Notes: generated from the letters alone by a model not told the origin. Positions 6,281 to 14,904 are shown, numbered from the stretch's first letter. The stretch is 32,111 bases of DNA from DASZHC01 sp035938215 (GCA_035938215.1 DASZHC010000113.1:1-32111), one strand, 5' to 3'. Program-made: numbers and translations.

Positions 6281-8350
6281 ATGAACAGCGAGATGAATTT
6301 GCGCACCTGGTGCCACTTGATACCGATCAGGGACTGGCTTTTGTTCAATAGTTGGTTCTCGCTGCTCATCGTATCTGTGTCCGCAAGCGCGACTCTGCAT
6401 GTGCCGATCGGGAGAGTGGCTTGGCCAATCCTTGTTCTGTGCACTGGTCTGGCGATTGCACTCGCGGTCAGATCACGCCATTCGAAGGGTTGGATATTGC
6501 AGCACAGCCTGGCGACGCTTCTTGTGCTTGCGGCAGTGGCGGTCGTGCTCCGCGGTAGTCTGTTCGGCGGCGAGTTTGTGAGCGTTTATCCGGATCCCTG
6601 GTCCTATTCAACAAACGCCGCGTATCTTCAGAATCCTTCGCCAGCGATCGTTGAGGGTTCGCAGTTGCTTTCGAAATACGGTGCCCAAGTAATTGGAACG
6701 AGGTACGCAACGCCGGGGCTTCTTGCGTTTTTTGCGGAGATCGCGCGAATGGACACATGCCGGTCGGCCTGCGTCTACGCGTTTTTTGTGCTTGCAGATA
6801 TTGGCTTCGGATTCGCGCTGCTTGCCCGTGCGTTGCGTGTCGGTCCGGTTCTTTCTCTAGGGGCAGGGCTGTTTGGAATCGCGGTAGGATGGGCTCCCGA
6901 AATCCTCAAAATTGGCAACTGGGACCAGGTTCTTTTTCTCAGCATAATCCCGTTCGCCGTTTTCAGGGCCCAATTGTTGACCTTTCCGACAAGTCGATCC
7001 TCGGGGATTGTGGGACTGGGGCTTTGCATTGCGGCTGCGATGTTTATCTATCCGGAAGGCGCTGCGATTTCCGGTGTTCTTTATCTGCCGCTGGTTGTCT
7101 GGAGACTTTTCCATGGAACATCTTTGCCCGCCAAAATTAGGCGGGCGTCGTTAGCCGCCGGTTTCTCGATCCTGTTGAGCGCGGTATATCTGCCGACGCT
7201 GGTTGTATACCTCGCGCGTCAGCTTTCCGCAGGTACCAGCGTTTTCATGGCCAAAGGGGCTTTGGGCGGTTTGCTTTCGGCTAATTGGCTGGCGGCGATT
7301 TACGGCCTCGGCGCCCACCTTCCAGCCACCGCGGTTCACCCGGTCAGGAAAGCGGAACTACTGGTTGTGTTGGTATTTCTTGGATTGACTCTCATGGCGA
7401 TGAGAATCTGGTGGAAATACAGGGATGGCATTCTTGTCGTTGTTCCGATGTTTATGGTGTTTGCAGCGTGGCAGGCCTGCATGATGCGCTACGACTATGG
7501 TTTCTACAAAGTATTGACTATGTTCTGGCCAGTGATGGTCGCGGCGATTTTTGTCGGTATGTCCCGCTTGCTTGCGTGGTGCCGGGGCGTCGTCCGTCCG
7601 ACAATCGCTGTTGCTTTCTGCGGGTTGATCGCGGCGGCAATTTTCGTCGAAGCCGAAGATTATCCGTATGCGCCGTGGCGCCAGGAGCGAAAAATTGGTC
7701 CATTTCTCGAGCTAACCAGGTTGAGCGAATTTTCCGGGACCACCCCTATTCGCATTTCAACGCAGAACTGGTTCCACCAGCTCTGGGCGCTCTTCTTCCT
7801 GCGGGGATATACCGTCGAGATTTCGCATCCGCTGCTCTATTTGCAGAGTGTTGCAACGATGTCCAATGCGGGTCCGAGCCCGCAAGACAGCAAGATATTT
7901 GTGCTGACCGATGAAAGAAAGCCCGGAGCAGTCTGGCACAATGAAATTTTCTCTTTGCTGAATCGCGAGGAACCGGTTGAGGTCATCGCGATCGAGGCGC
8001 CGAATTCCGTTGAAACCGTAGATGGCGATTCCTTCGTATGGCTTGACAACCGGTTTGCATGCTTAACCGTGCGTTCCGATTGCGATCGACAGGCAATATT
8101 GTCGATACCTGAGTTGCGCCCGGGTCCGAGTCGACCTGAAAAACTCCAGCGCACTTTGGTCGTGGACGTAAACGGCCAGAGACGCGAATTCCAGGCTTTG
8201 GGAAAATTGGAAATGCCGATCTTTCTGAAGAAAGGAACGAACCTTGTGCGTCTCGCCTGCAAGGAGCCTGCAACCATTCATAGTCTTGCATCCGGCGACC
8301 CAAGGATTCTGTTGCTCGGGATCAGAGGTGTCGAAGTTCGGCCGGAATGA
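6281..8350 (+). CDS. Large polytopic membrane protein, possible GT-C glycosyltransferase
   Basis: About 689 residues. The first ~470 contain roughly a dozen hydrophobic helices, and the last ~200 are hydrophilic. The first long extra-helical loop has FVSVYPDPWSYSTNAAYLQN, an acidic/aromatic loop of the kind that carries the catalytic Asp in GT-C enzymes using polyprenyl-linked donors. I do not recognise a named family, and an O-unit polymerase or other membrane glycan enzyme is also possible. It begins 6 bases after the GT2-methyltransferase stop, so it is very likely co-transcribed. ATG 6281 and ATG 6293 are both possible starts. The second has a GAGAG at a better distance. Its layout (polytopic N-terminus, soluble C-terminus, ~690 residues) is the same as that of the membrane protein at 20143-22215. 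Confidence 0.8.
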   Translation: MNSEMNLRTWCHLIPIRDWLLFNSWFSLLIVSVSASATLHVPIGRVAWPILVLCTGLAIALAVRSRHSKGWILQHSLATLLVLAAVAVVLRGSLFGGEFVSVYPDPWSYSTNAAYLQNPSPAIVEGSQLLSKYGAQVIGTRYATPGLLAFFAEIARMDTCRSACVYAFFVLADIGFGFALLARALRVGPVLSLGAGLFGIAVGWAPEILKIGNWDQVLFLSIIPFAVFRAQLLTFPTSRSSGIVGLGLCIAAAMFIYPEGAAISGVLYLPLVVWRLFHGTSLPAKIRRASLAAGFSILLSAVYLPTLVVYLARQLSAGTSVFMAKGALGGLLSANWLAAIYGLGAHLPATAVHPVRKAELLVVLVFLGLTLMAMRIWWKYRDGILVVVPMFMVFAAWQACMMRYDYGFYKVLTMFWPVMVAAIFVGMSRLLAWCRGVVRPTIAVAFCGLIAAAIFVEAEDYPYAPWRQERKIGPFLELTRLSEFSGTTPIRISTQNWFHQLWALFFLRGYTVEISHPLLYLQSVATMSNAGPSPQDSKIFVLTDERKPGAVWHNEIFSLLNREEPVEVIAIEAPNSVETVDGDSFVWLDNRFACLTVRSDCDRQAILSIPELRPGPSRPEKLQRTLVVDVNGQRREFQALGKLEMPIFLKKGTNLVRLACKEPATIHSLASGDPRILLLGIRGVEVRPE

Positions 8351-8436
8351 GCTAAGAAAAGGACAAAGCCGGACGTTGCACCGTAAGCGCTAACTTAACT
8401 TAAGCGCTGCAGAGCATCACTAACACGCGCCGCGAT

Positions 8437-8598
8437 GTAGGCGAACCGTCTGGGTTTGCATGGTTTGAATTGAGGGTGCAAAGCGGGGACGCTTGGCTTA
8501 CTGAGGAAGGTGCAAAGCGGGGACACTTCGCTTACTGAGGGGGGTGCAAAGCGGGACGCTTCGCTTACTGAGGAGGGTCGCAAAGCGGGGACGCTTAC
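8437..8598. repeat. REP array R1 (five units)
   Basis: Units at 8437-8459 (GTAGGCGAACCG type), then inverted units at 8478, 8512, 8546 and 8580, the last three spacings being exactly 34 bases. The inverted unit is GCAAAGCGGGGACGCTTCGC followed by TTAC. The 40 bases before 8437 (GCAGAGCATCACTAACACGC and so on) match flanks of other REP sites. This fills the 291-base gap before the GT2 gene; no gene is seen in it. Confidence 0.92.
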
Positions 8599-8641
8599 AT
8601 ATCCGTTGCTCCACAAAAGTAAGCGTGTAACCATACGGCCG

Positions 8642-9631
8642 ATGGAATCAGACCGACCTGTACCGGTATCGAATAAAGTCGATTTCTCTCTTTCGATCGT
8701 CGTGCCGGTGTACAAGGAGGAAGGCAATATCCCGGAATTTTTGAGGCGAATTACCGTACTTCTAGCAGCGATCACGCCCGAATACGAAATCATCTTTTGC
8801 CTCGATCCGTCGCCGGATCGTACGGAGGCGCTCATTCTCGAGGCGCGAGGAAAGGATCCGCGGGTCAAGCTGGTCCGGTTCTCCCGCCGATTCGGCCAAC
8901 CGATGGCGACTCTGGCCGGCCTTCAATATTCATCTGGGGACGCGGTCATTGTCATGGACGTTGATTTGCAGGATCCGCCAGAGCTGATCGGTGAGATGAT
9001 TCAAAAGTGGAGTGAAGGATACGAGGTCGTCTACGCACAACGGCGCACACGTGAGGGAGAGACCTGGATTAAGAGAGTTGTCGCTGTGGCCGGCTACAAA
9101 CTAATCAACCGGATTGCCGAAGTTGAAATCCCACCGAATACCGGCGATTTCAGGCTGCTGAGCAGGCGGGTCGTTGACGAAATAAATCGGCTCAAGGAGT
9201 GCCACGGGTTTCTCAGGGGGATGGTTGCGCTCGTTGGATTTCGCCAGACTTCCGTGCTTTTTGATCGGCCGCCGCGATTTTCGGGTAAGGGGAACTATAA
9301 CCGTTTTCTGGGGTCGTTACGGATTGGTTTTAATGGAGTTTTCTGTTTTTCGAATCAAGCGCTGGCTCTGAGCACTCAGGCGGGGTTCGTCATTGCGTTC
9401 GCTGCCTTTCTCGTCGGCCTGACATACGCCATACTGAAGCTTTGCGGCGTGCCGTTCCCGCTCGGCAACCCAACGATTGTCATTCTGATTCTATTTCTCG
9501 GCGGGATCCAACTCGTGAGCATCGGGATCCTGGGGGAGTATATCGGACGGATCTACGAAGAGGTCAGAGAGCGACCCCGATTTATCGTAGATCGAGCCGA
9601 AGGTTTTAATTCGAAAAAGCAGAGAAGATGA
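8642..9631 (+). CDS. Polyprenyl-phosphate sugar GT2 (DPM1/GtrB/ArnC-like)
   Basis: A 329-residue enzyme with the GT2 fold at the N-terminus: LSIVVPVYKEEGNIPEF at 17-33, then a DVDLQDPPE motif at 106-114 in which D106 and D108 bind the metal-nucleotide. FGQPMATLAG around 84-93 and NTGDFRLLSRR around 166-176 are typical of undecaprenyl/dolichyl-phosphate hexose synthases. Two membrane helices follow, about 246-266 and 277-300, ending in the family-typical GEYIGRIYEEVRERP. It transfers a sugar from a nucleotide donor to undecaprenyl phosphate on the inner face of the membrane; the product is then used by a GT-C enzyme such as one of the two large membrane proteins here. I chose ATG 8642 because the open frame upstream runs only through REP repeat. 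Confidence 0.92.
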   Translation: MESDRPVPVSNKVDFSLSIVVPVYKEEGNIPEFLRRITVLLAAITPEYEIIFCLDPSPDRTEALILEARGKDPRVKLVRFSRRFGQPMATLAGLQYSSGDAVIVMDVDLQDPPELIGEMIQKWSEGYEVVYAQRRTREGETWIKRVVAVAGYKLINRIAEVEIPPNTGDFRLLSRRVVDEINRLKECHGFLRGMVALVGFRQTSVLFDRPPRFSGKGNYNRFLGSLRIGFNGVFCFSNQALALSTQAGFVIAFAAFLVGLTYAILKLCGVPFPLGNPTIVILILFLGGIQLVSIGILGEYIGRIYEEVRERPRFIVDRAEGFNSKKQRR

Positions 9632-9662
9632 TGGGCACCAAAGGCATTAAGAAAAACGCAAA

Positions 9663-9765
9663 GTAGGTGAAGCGGCCCCGCTTTGCACGCCTCAAAAACC
9701 GTGCAAACCGAGACGGTTCGCCTACATTAATTGCAGCGCGTTTGCGAGCTTCTGCATCGCTTATC
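9663..9765. repeat. REP pair R2 with conserved flank
   Basis: Convergent REP units at 9663-9686 and 9703-9725 around a short linker. The flank 9726-9775, read on the minus strand, is ATAAGCGATGCAGAAGCTCGC..ACGCGCTGC, which recurs beside REP sites near 8400, 18500, 20100 and 22350. It fills the gap between convergent genes. Confidence 0.9.
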
Positions 9766-10650
9766 TTACTTTTGCAGGCGCAGTACCGCACGAATTCCAA
9801 TCGGGTAGCTTGCGACCCTTCCAAGCAATTGCTCGAACTTGAATGCAACCGAAAGCGCCTTCGCGCGAGCAGTCGTTCCGATCTGTCGCGCGACAAGTAA
9901 GGTCTTTTCTTCGTGAGTCAGGTTCTTTCCGACCTTTTGGTTGCGGCGCTTCACGAATTTGAATGCCGGGTAGATAAAAAAGCCGAGATGCGTGGCATTC
10001 AGTATTGCGAAACCTGCCTCTCGCGCTTTTGCGACGAGTTCAGACAATCGGTACCGGCGAAAGTGCATGAGAACTTCATCGTACAAGTCAAAACTCGATG
10101 GGTCCGCCGGCACCTCGATGTGAGCGATCCCGGCGGACTTCAAAATGCGGCGAATCTCTTTCAATGCGGTGAAATCGTCGTCGATATGCTCTAAAACATT
10201 CAGCGCGCTGACTGCATCCACGCAACTGTCCGGCAGAGGGCACTTGCGCAAGTCGAATTGAATGAAAGGCACATTCGGAATTCTTTTGCTCGCCTTCTCT
10301 ACTACGTTAACAAGATAGTCCGATCCGATGACTTGCGCGGCCGGGATACGAAGCCTGAAGTCTTCAAGCAAAAAGCCCGACGAGCAGCCGATGTCGAGAA
10401 TGATCGGCGCACCTCCAATTCGTTGCATTGATTGAAGGGCGAGGGATCTGGACGCAAGATCGATCGGATGAGTCGAGCTTGCCTCAGCTTCGTGCATTGC
10501 AGTCAATTGATCGCTCCAGGCGCTTTGGGCATCACCGTAGCGCAGAAAGCGATGTTCGACCGATCCGACGACAAAGTGTTTACCGTTCCAATGGGGAATT
10601 TCTCCTGCCAAAGGCGGCCAGGGAAAATCACTTAGATTCATATCTGCCAT
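9766..10650 (-). CDS. Class I SAM-dependent methyltransferase
   Basis: A 294-residue soluble protein. Motif I ILDIGCSSG lies at 84-92, an acidic strand-2 end at VIGSDYLVNVVEKA, motif II-like CVDAVSALNVLEHIDDD, and the post-motif ILKSAGIAHIEVPA. This is the Methyltransf_11/23 layout. The C-terminal ~90 residues are basic and hold a short hydrophobic stretch (LGFFIYPAFKFV) that may touch the membrane. The target is not evident; a role in glycan O-methylation or chain capping is inferred only from location. I chose ATG 10650 because the frame further upstream consists of REP sequence; ATG 10641 is an alternative. It is the only minus-strand gene between 3 and 16.9 kb. Its TAA stop lies at the border of the REP-associated flank. 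Confidence 0.85.
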   Translation of the reverse strand: MADMNLSDFPWPPLAGEIPHWNGKHFVVGSVEHRFLRYGDAQSAWSDQLTAMHEAEASSTHPIDLASRSLALQSMQRIGGAPIILDIGCSSGFLLEDFRLRIPAAQVIGSDYLVNVVEKASKRIPNVPFIQFDLRKCPLPDSCVDAVSALNVLEHIDDDFTALKEIRRILKSAGIAHIEVPADPSSFDLYDEVLMHFRRYRLSELVAKAREAGFAILNATHLGFFIYPAFKFVKRRNQKVGKNLTHEEKTLLVARQIGTTARAKALSVAFKFEQLLGRVASYPIGIRAVLRLQK

Positions 10651-10673
10651 CTGCGCCAGGATAAGGCGCAAAA

Positions 10674-10758
10674 GTAAGCGAAGCGTCCCGGCTTTGCACG
10701 CGTTGAAAACCGGGCAAACCGAGACGGTTCGCCTACATCGCCGAGTCGGTTCGCCTAC
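10674..10758. repeat. REP pair R3 plus partial third unit
   Basis: REP units at 10674-10697 (GTAAGCGAAGCG type) and 10714-10736 (inverted, CGAGACGGTTCGCCTAC type), then a partial inverted unit ending near 10758. The array lies between the divergent starts of the methyltransferase and the epimerase, so it may sit inside both promoter regions. Confidence 0.88.
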
Positions 10759-10828
10759 ATCGGAGATCTGCCCCTGTCGGCAGGTTTGCAACTTTGCCGT
10801 TGATCAGATTGACGATATTGGTAACCCC

Positions 10829-11800
10829 ATGCAGCGTGTGTTTATCACGGGGGCAGCGGGGTTCATCGGCAGTAACCTGGTGGATCATCTGTTGAAATCC
10901 GGCCTTGAAGCTGTCGGATGGGATAACTACTCGACCGGGTGTGAAGATTTCTTATGCGAAGCGTTGAAAGAAAAAAGGTTCAGATTGGTTCGCGGAGATA
11001 ATCTCGATCTGGCCGCTCTCAAGAAAGCTATGGCAGGCTGTGATTTTGTATTTCACCTGGCGGCCAATGCGGATGTGCGGTTTGGTCTCGAACATCCCAG
11101 CAAAGATTTGGAGCAAAACACCATCGCGACATTCAATGTCCTGGAGGCCATGCGGAGCAACGGTGTCAAACGCATCGGATTTGCTTCTACGGGATCTGTC
11201 TACGGAGAGGCAACTCTGATTCCGACACCGGAAGATGCTCCGTTCCCAATCCAAACATCCTTGTACGCCGCTTCCAAGGTAGCGTGTGAATCCTTGATCC
11301 AGGCTTATTGCGAAGGTTTCGGGTTCGAGGGGTATATCTTCCGATTCGTTTCCATTCTTGGCGAACGCTACACCCACGGGCACGTATTCGATTTCTGCAA
11401 ACAACTGCTAGCTGACCCGACTCGACTGAAGGTGCTGGGCGACGGCACGCAACGAAAGTCTTACCTGTACGTGCAGGATTGTCTGGAGGCGATGTTGCGT
11501 GTTCCACGCGCAAGGACGGCAGCCACGGCCCGCCATCGATCGGTTGTTTTTAACCTTGGCACCGAAGAATATTGTTCGGTCAGGGAATCGATCGGCTGGA
11601 TTTGCGATCGGCTCGGCGTATACCCGAAACTGGAATTTACCGGAGGCGATAGGGGATGGATTGGCGATAATCCTTTCATCTTTCTTAACACAAAAAGAAT
11701 TCGAGAGACCGGATGGAGACCGCGCCTGACCATCCGCGAAGCCGTAGTGAGGACGGTGGAATGGCTGCTCGCGAATAAATCAGTGCTGACAAGAGAATGA
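10829..11800 (+). CDS. NAD-dependent epimerase/dehydratase (UDP-sugar 4-epimerase-like)
   Basis: A 323-residue extended SDR. The NAD-binding motif GAAGFIGSNL is at 8-17, FHLAANADVRFGLEHP near residues 75-90 shapes the active site, STGSVYGE carries the catalytic Ser, and YAASK is the YxxxK pair. The C-terminal part (YLYVQDCLEAML, ETGWRPRLTIREAV) binds the nucleotide sugar. The family contains UDP-glucose and UDP-glucuronate 4-epimerases and decarboxylases; the exact substrate cannot be read from sequence. I chose ATG 10829 (MQRVFITG); the open frame before it is repeat-derived. It overlaps the next gene by 4 bases (ATGA), which implies translational coupling in a three-gene unit with a methyltransferase and an SDR. 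Confidence 0.9.
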   Translation: MQRVFITGAAGFIGSNLVDHLLKSGLEAVGWDNYSTGCEDFLCEALKEKRFRLVRGDNLDLAALKKAMAGCDFVFHLAANADVRFGLEHPSKDLEQNTIATFNVLEAMRSNGVKRIGFASTGSVYGEATLIPTPEDAPFPIQTSLYAASKVACESLIQAYCEGFGFEGYIFRFVSILGERYTHGHVFDFCKQLLADPTRLKVLGDGTQRKSYLYVQDCLEAMLRVPRARTAATARHRSVVFNLGTEEYCSVRESIGWICDRLGVYPKLEFTGGDRGWIGDNPFIFLNTKRIRETGWRPRLTIREAVVRTVEWLLANKSVLTRE

Positions 11801-12756
11801 GTTTTAACTCCGTTTATTTCCCGCCGGACCAATGTCGTGTGTGCGGCTCCAAGAGTTTGATATTGAAAGGAACGAAAGCTGGACGGCATCGGAAACAAGA
11901 GTTTTCATTCTACGAGTGCGACCGATGCTCATTCCTTTTCGTTAGCCCGGTGCTCGGGCCGGAGATATACGACGATGCCTATTATCGCGGCGCGGGTCCC
12001 GACCCGATGGTGGATTATGAGTCCGAGTATACAGACTACGCAAAGACTGCGCGACTTTACGAATTCACTGATCTGCTTCGGCTGGCCGGCAAGCATTTGA
12101 GAAGGTGTGCGAATCCGGAACATGCTGATCCCATCAAATGGCTCGACTTTGGCTGCGGCGCGGGCGGATTGCTGAAATTTTTGCGTGACCAGCGTGGCAT
12201 CCGGGTTGGCAGGACCGATCGCCGCATTGAAGCTAGTGGATCCGATGTGGGATCCTATGCGAACAGGTTAGCAGCGATCGATGGTTTTAAGATTTGGTCG
12301 GCAGATGAGTTATGGCGTCTTCCGGAAGGCAACTTTGATATTATTACGTGCATCGAAGTGGTGGAGCATCTCCAAGAGCCGCTGTCGACTTTCAAGCTCC
12401 TTGCAAGATCGCTGGCGAATAACGGTCTGCTTCTGCTTTCAACCGGAAACCTGAAATCGCCCCTTGCGAAAGCATCCGGAATATTCTTCCCCTATTGCAT
12501 CCCGGAAATCCACGTTGGCTACTTTAATCCGGAGTTGCTCCGAACTGTTTATTTGGAGGTAGGGCTGACTCCGATCCGGGTCCGTTTTCAGGGGAGCTTG
12601 CGCTTCAAGTTTTTGAAGAATATATCGGGAGCGTTGCCTGAGAGGTTCGCCTCCCGGTTGAGCAATTTTAAACTATTGCTTCGCCTTTTTGATTATCTCT
12701 ACGGTGTCTCGGCGATGCCCAGCGCGGCAAAATTTGATAATCGGGAAGAGGCATGA
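11797..12756 (+). CDS. Class I methyltransferase with N-terminal zinc ribbon
   Basis: A 319-residue protein. The N-terminus has two CxxC pairs, C13/C16 and C41/C44, forming a probable zinc-binding ribbon (CRVCGS and CDRCSFLFVSP). A Methyltransf_23-type domain follows with motif I WLDFGCGAGGLL at 115-126, IITCIEVVEHLQEP as the motif-II strand, and LLLLSTGN. Related zinc-ribbon methyltransferases include C-methyltransferases of deoxysugar pathways and many uncharacterised members in glycan clusters; C- or O-methylation of a nucleotide sugar or of the glycan is an inference. Starts in a 4-base ATGA overlap with the epimerase and ends in a 4-base overlap with the SDR. Confidence 0.88.
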   Translation: MSFNSVYFPPDQCRVCGSKSLILKGTKAGRHRKQEFSFYECDRCSFLFVSPVLGPEIYDDAYYRGAGPDPMVDYESEYTDYAKTARLYEFTDLLRLAGKHLRRCANPEHADPIKWLDFGCGAGGLLKFLRDQRGIRVGRTDRRIEASGSDVGSYANRLAAIDGFKIWSADELWRLPEGNFDIITCIEVVEHLQEPLSTFKLLARSLANNGLLLLSTGNLKSPLAKASGIFFPYCIPEIHVGYFNPELLRTVYLEVGLTPIRVRFQGSLRFKFLKNISGALPERFASRLSNFKLLLRLFDYLYGVSAMPSAAKFDNREEA

Positions 12757-13538
12757 AGATTCTCCTCACTGGCGTAAGCGGTGGAATCGGATTGTATTTA
12801 GCTCAAGCACTTCGGGGTGAGGAAGTGTGGGGGTTGGCCCGGCGAAATCCCCCCGCTAAAGTTTGCAGTCACTTTAGCGCGTGCGATGTCTCCCAATGGA
12901 GGGCCGTGGAAGGAGTGGCGACGGAGGTCCGCGCAACGTGGAAACACCTCGATGCGATCATCCATTGCGCAGGCACACAAGGAGCTGTAGGCGAGGCCAT
13001 GACGGTCGATCCGACCGAATGGGCGAACACTGTCCGTTCCAATATCGAAGGCGCCTACTTTATCCTGCGCGCTTTCTTCCCGTTGCTAGAGTCAACGCAA
13101 AGTTGCAGCAAAGCGATCCTGTTTTCTGGGGGCGGAGCCTCGAAACCGCGCCCGAACTTCAGCGCTTATGGATGCGCGAAGACGGCTCTGGTGCGGCTTG
13201 TTGAGACCTTGGCTGAAGAGTGGAAACAATTCCCGATAGACATCAATATCATTGCTCCCGGGGCAATCAATACTGCGATGACAAGAGAGGTGATCAGTCT
13301 TGGGCCGGCAAAGTCGGGTCCGGAGGAGTACGCGCGGGCAACGAAGCAACTCGATTCCGGAGGAGATTCCATTGAGAATGTTGAAGTATTGATCCGGTTT
13401 CTTTTGTCGAGGCAGTCTGATGGAATCACCGGAAGATTTCTGAGCGCTCAATGGGATAGGATCGAGCAACTCCTGGCAGCAAGGGATTCGCTCCCGATGA
13501 GCGACCTGTACACCCTGCGCCGGGTCGCAGGTGGCTAG
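12753..13538 (+). CDS. Short-chain dehydrogenase/reductase (classical SDR)
   Basis: A 261-residue classical SDR. The cofactor motif TGVSGGIG is at 6-13, HCAG is the NNAG-equivalent, FSGGGASKPRP carries the catalytic Ser, and YGCAK is the YxxxK pair. APGAINTAM matches the PG-motif that follows. The substrate is unknown. By its place in a coupled trio with an epimerase and a zinc-ribbon methyltransferase it may reduce a 4-keto sugar, possibly the product of one of the two dehydratases in the window, but this is inference. Start ATG overlaps the previous stop (ATGA). The TAG stop lies two bases before a long hairpin element. Confidence 0.88.
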   Translation: MKILLTGVSGGIGLYLAQALRGEEVWGLARRNPPAKVCSHFSACDVSQWRAVEGVATEVRATWKHLDAIIHCAGTQGAVGEAMTVDPTEWANTVRSNIEGAYFILRAFFPLLESTQSCSKAILFSGGGASKPRPNFSAYGCAKTALVRLVETLAEEWKQFPIDINIIAPGAINTAMTREVISLGPAKSGPEEYARATKQLDSGGDSIENVEVLIRFLLSRQSDGITGRFLSAQWDRIEQLLAARDSLPMSDLYTLRRVAGG

Positions 13539-13660
13539 CCTAGCCTGGAAATTTCGCGAGCCAAAGCGCTGGCGAAATTTCCAGGCTCTGGAGCCGCTCG
13601 GGAAGCGGCTAGGGAGAAAATGGGACTTAAATCTAGATTAAACAAACCATTCTTGAACTC
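13536..13660 (+). repeat. Two-hairpin 3'-end element, copy A2
   Basis: It begins at the SDR stop. Hairpin 1 is a perfect 16-bp stem (13542-13557 with 13572-13587) closing an AGCCAAAGCGCT apical part. Hairpin 2 pairs 13592-13598 with 13604-13610 around CGGGA. The tail GGGAGAAAATGGGACTTAAA agrees with A3; further downstream the match weakens. Confidence 0.82.
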
Positions 13661-13672
13661 TTCTTTTGAAAG

Positions 13673-13732
13673 GGCAGTGGAATTCTCCGGCGCTAAACAG
13701 ATACGCCGGCGCAGCCGGAGAATTCCGCTGCC
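13673..13732. repeat. Long inverted repeat, 19-bp stem
   Basis: 13673-13691 pairs with 13714-13732, with one G-T wobble, around a 22-base loop. The loop holds CGCCGG, which can also pair with the base of the left arm (CCGGCG), giving a competing fold. The remaining ~130 bases before the oxidoreductase start show nothing recognisable. Confidence 0.75.
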
Positions 13733-13866
13733 AGAGCCTGCATTCATCACAAATCCTTACCCAAGTCAACGCAATTACATGGCTACAGCTAGGGATTTGG
13801 GATCAATGCAAGCTAACCAAGCAATCCTTGACGCTTCACTTACGAGGACGCATGGAATAGCGGCGA

Positions 13867-14847
13867 ATGAAGCATTTTGCGATCGTTGGTTGCGGACTCA
13901 TCGGACATAAACGTTCGAGCAATCTTAAGCCTGGCTTGCTGAAGTATGCGTGTGATGTCGATCCGGAACGCGCAGCACAACTCGCGGCACGAACGCCCAA
14001 CTGTACGGCGACCACCGATCTGCGGAGGGTCCTGAGCGATCCGGAGGTGGATATTGTTGTCGTTGCGGTCGCGAACGCAGCATTGGCCTCGGTTACACTC
14101 GAGACGGTAAAGGCCGGCAAGCATGTGCTCGTGGAAAAGCCAGGTGCGGTAAGTTCCAAACAGCTCAGCGAAGTTGAATCTGCGGCGGCTGCATCCGGCG
14201 CACTGGTTCGCGTCGGATACAATCATCGTTTTCATCCGGCGTTTCGAAAGGCGCGTGAACTGGTGCAAAAAGATGACCTTGGAGACCTGATGTTTATTAG
14301 AGGGCGATACGGTCACGGGGGGCGGCTTGGCTACGAGAATGAATGGCGAGCGAATCCGGAGTTGAGTGGCGGCGGCGAGCTGATTGATCAAGGGGTCCAT
14401 TTGATCGATCTAGCGGCTTCGTTCATGGGTGATTTCGCAAGAGTTGACGGGCACGTGGCAACGTATTTCTGGAAAATGCCGGTGGACGACAACGCGTTCG
14501 TCAGTTTGCGCACGGCCAGCGGACAGACCGCCTGGCTACAGGCGAGCTGTACGGAATGGAAGAATCTTTTTTCGTTCGAAGTCTATTTTAAGCGCGCCAA
14601 GTTGCACGTGGAAGGATTGGGAGGAAGTTACGGCATTGAGCGGCTTTACTACTATAAAATGCTTCCCGAAATGGGACCGCCGGAGACCGTTATTTATGAA
14701 TTTGCCAGCGGCGATAGCTCCTGGGGTCTGGAGCTCGATGAATTCCTGGCAGATATTGATTTCAAGCGGCCACCCGTGCCCGGCTTGAGAGAAGGAATCA
14801 GGACGCTCCAAATTGTGGAAGAAATTTATCGAAAGAGCGCGAGCTAG
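13867..14847 (+). CDS. Gfo/Idh/MocA family oxidoreductase
   Basis: A 326-residue NAD(P)-dependent sugar oxidoreductase. The Rossmann motif GCGLIG is at 8-13, KHVLVEKPGAV carries the conserved EKP lysine, and the C-terminal alpha/beta domain has GGGELIDQGVHLIDLA, with the conserved G-G-x-x-x-D-x-x-x-H motif of the family. Members oxidise or reduce hydroxyls of sugars, inositols or nucleotide sugars. Here it directly precedes the heptose kinase, and similar neighbours occur in other heptose-type clusters, so a step on the heptose or on a related nucleotide sugar is plausible but not shown. Start ATG 13867 gives the Rossmann strand at the very N-terminus. Its TAG stop (14845-14847) coincides with the TAG of a REP-like unit. 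Confidence 0.9.
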   Translation: MKHFAIVGCGLIGHKRSSNLKPGLLKYACDVDPERAAQLAARTPNCTATTDLRRVLSDPEVDIVVVAVANAALASVTLETVKAGKHVLVEKPGAVSSKQLSEVESAAAASGALVRVGYNHRFHPAFRKARELVQKDDLGDLMFIRGRYGHGGRLGYENEWRANPELSGGGELIDQGVHLIDLAASFMGDFARVDGHVATYFWKMPVDDNAFVSLRTASGQTAWLQASCTEWKNLFSFEVYFKRAKLHVEGLGGSYGIERLYYYKMLPEMGPPETVIYEFASGDSSWGLELDEFLADIDFKRPPVPGLREGIRTLQIVEEIYRKSAS

Positions 14848-14904
14848 GAGAAGCGTCCCGCTTTGCACGCTTCCAAGGCGGGCAAACCGAGACGGTTCGC
14901 CTAC
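14844..14904. repeat. REP pair R4
   Basis: Units at about 14844-14866 (CTAGGAGAAGCGTCCCGC type, with the stop codon of the upstream gene inside the tetranucleotide) and 14882-14904 (inverted). Confidence 0.85.

Noticed and set aside
13536..13620. A-family hairpins as ordinary Rho-independent terminators
   Set aside because: No U-run follows either hairpin; an A/G-rich tail follows instead. A different 3'-end role remains possible.
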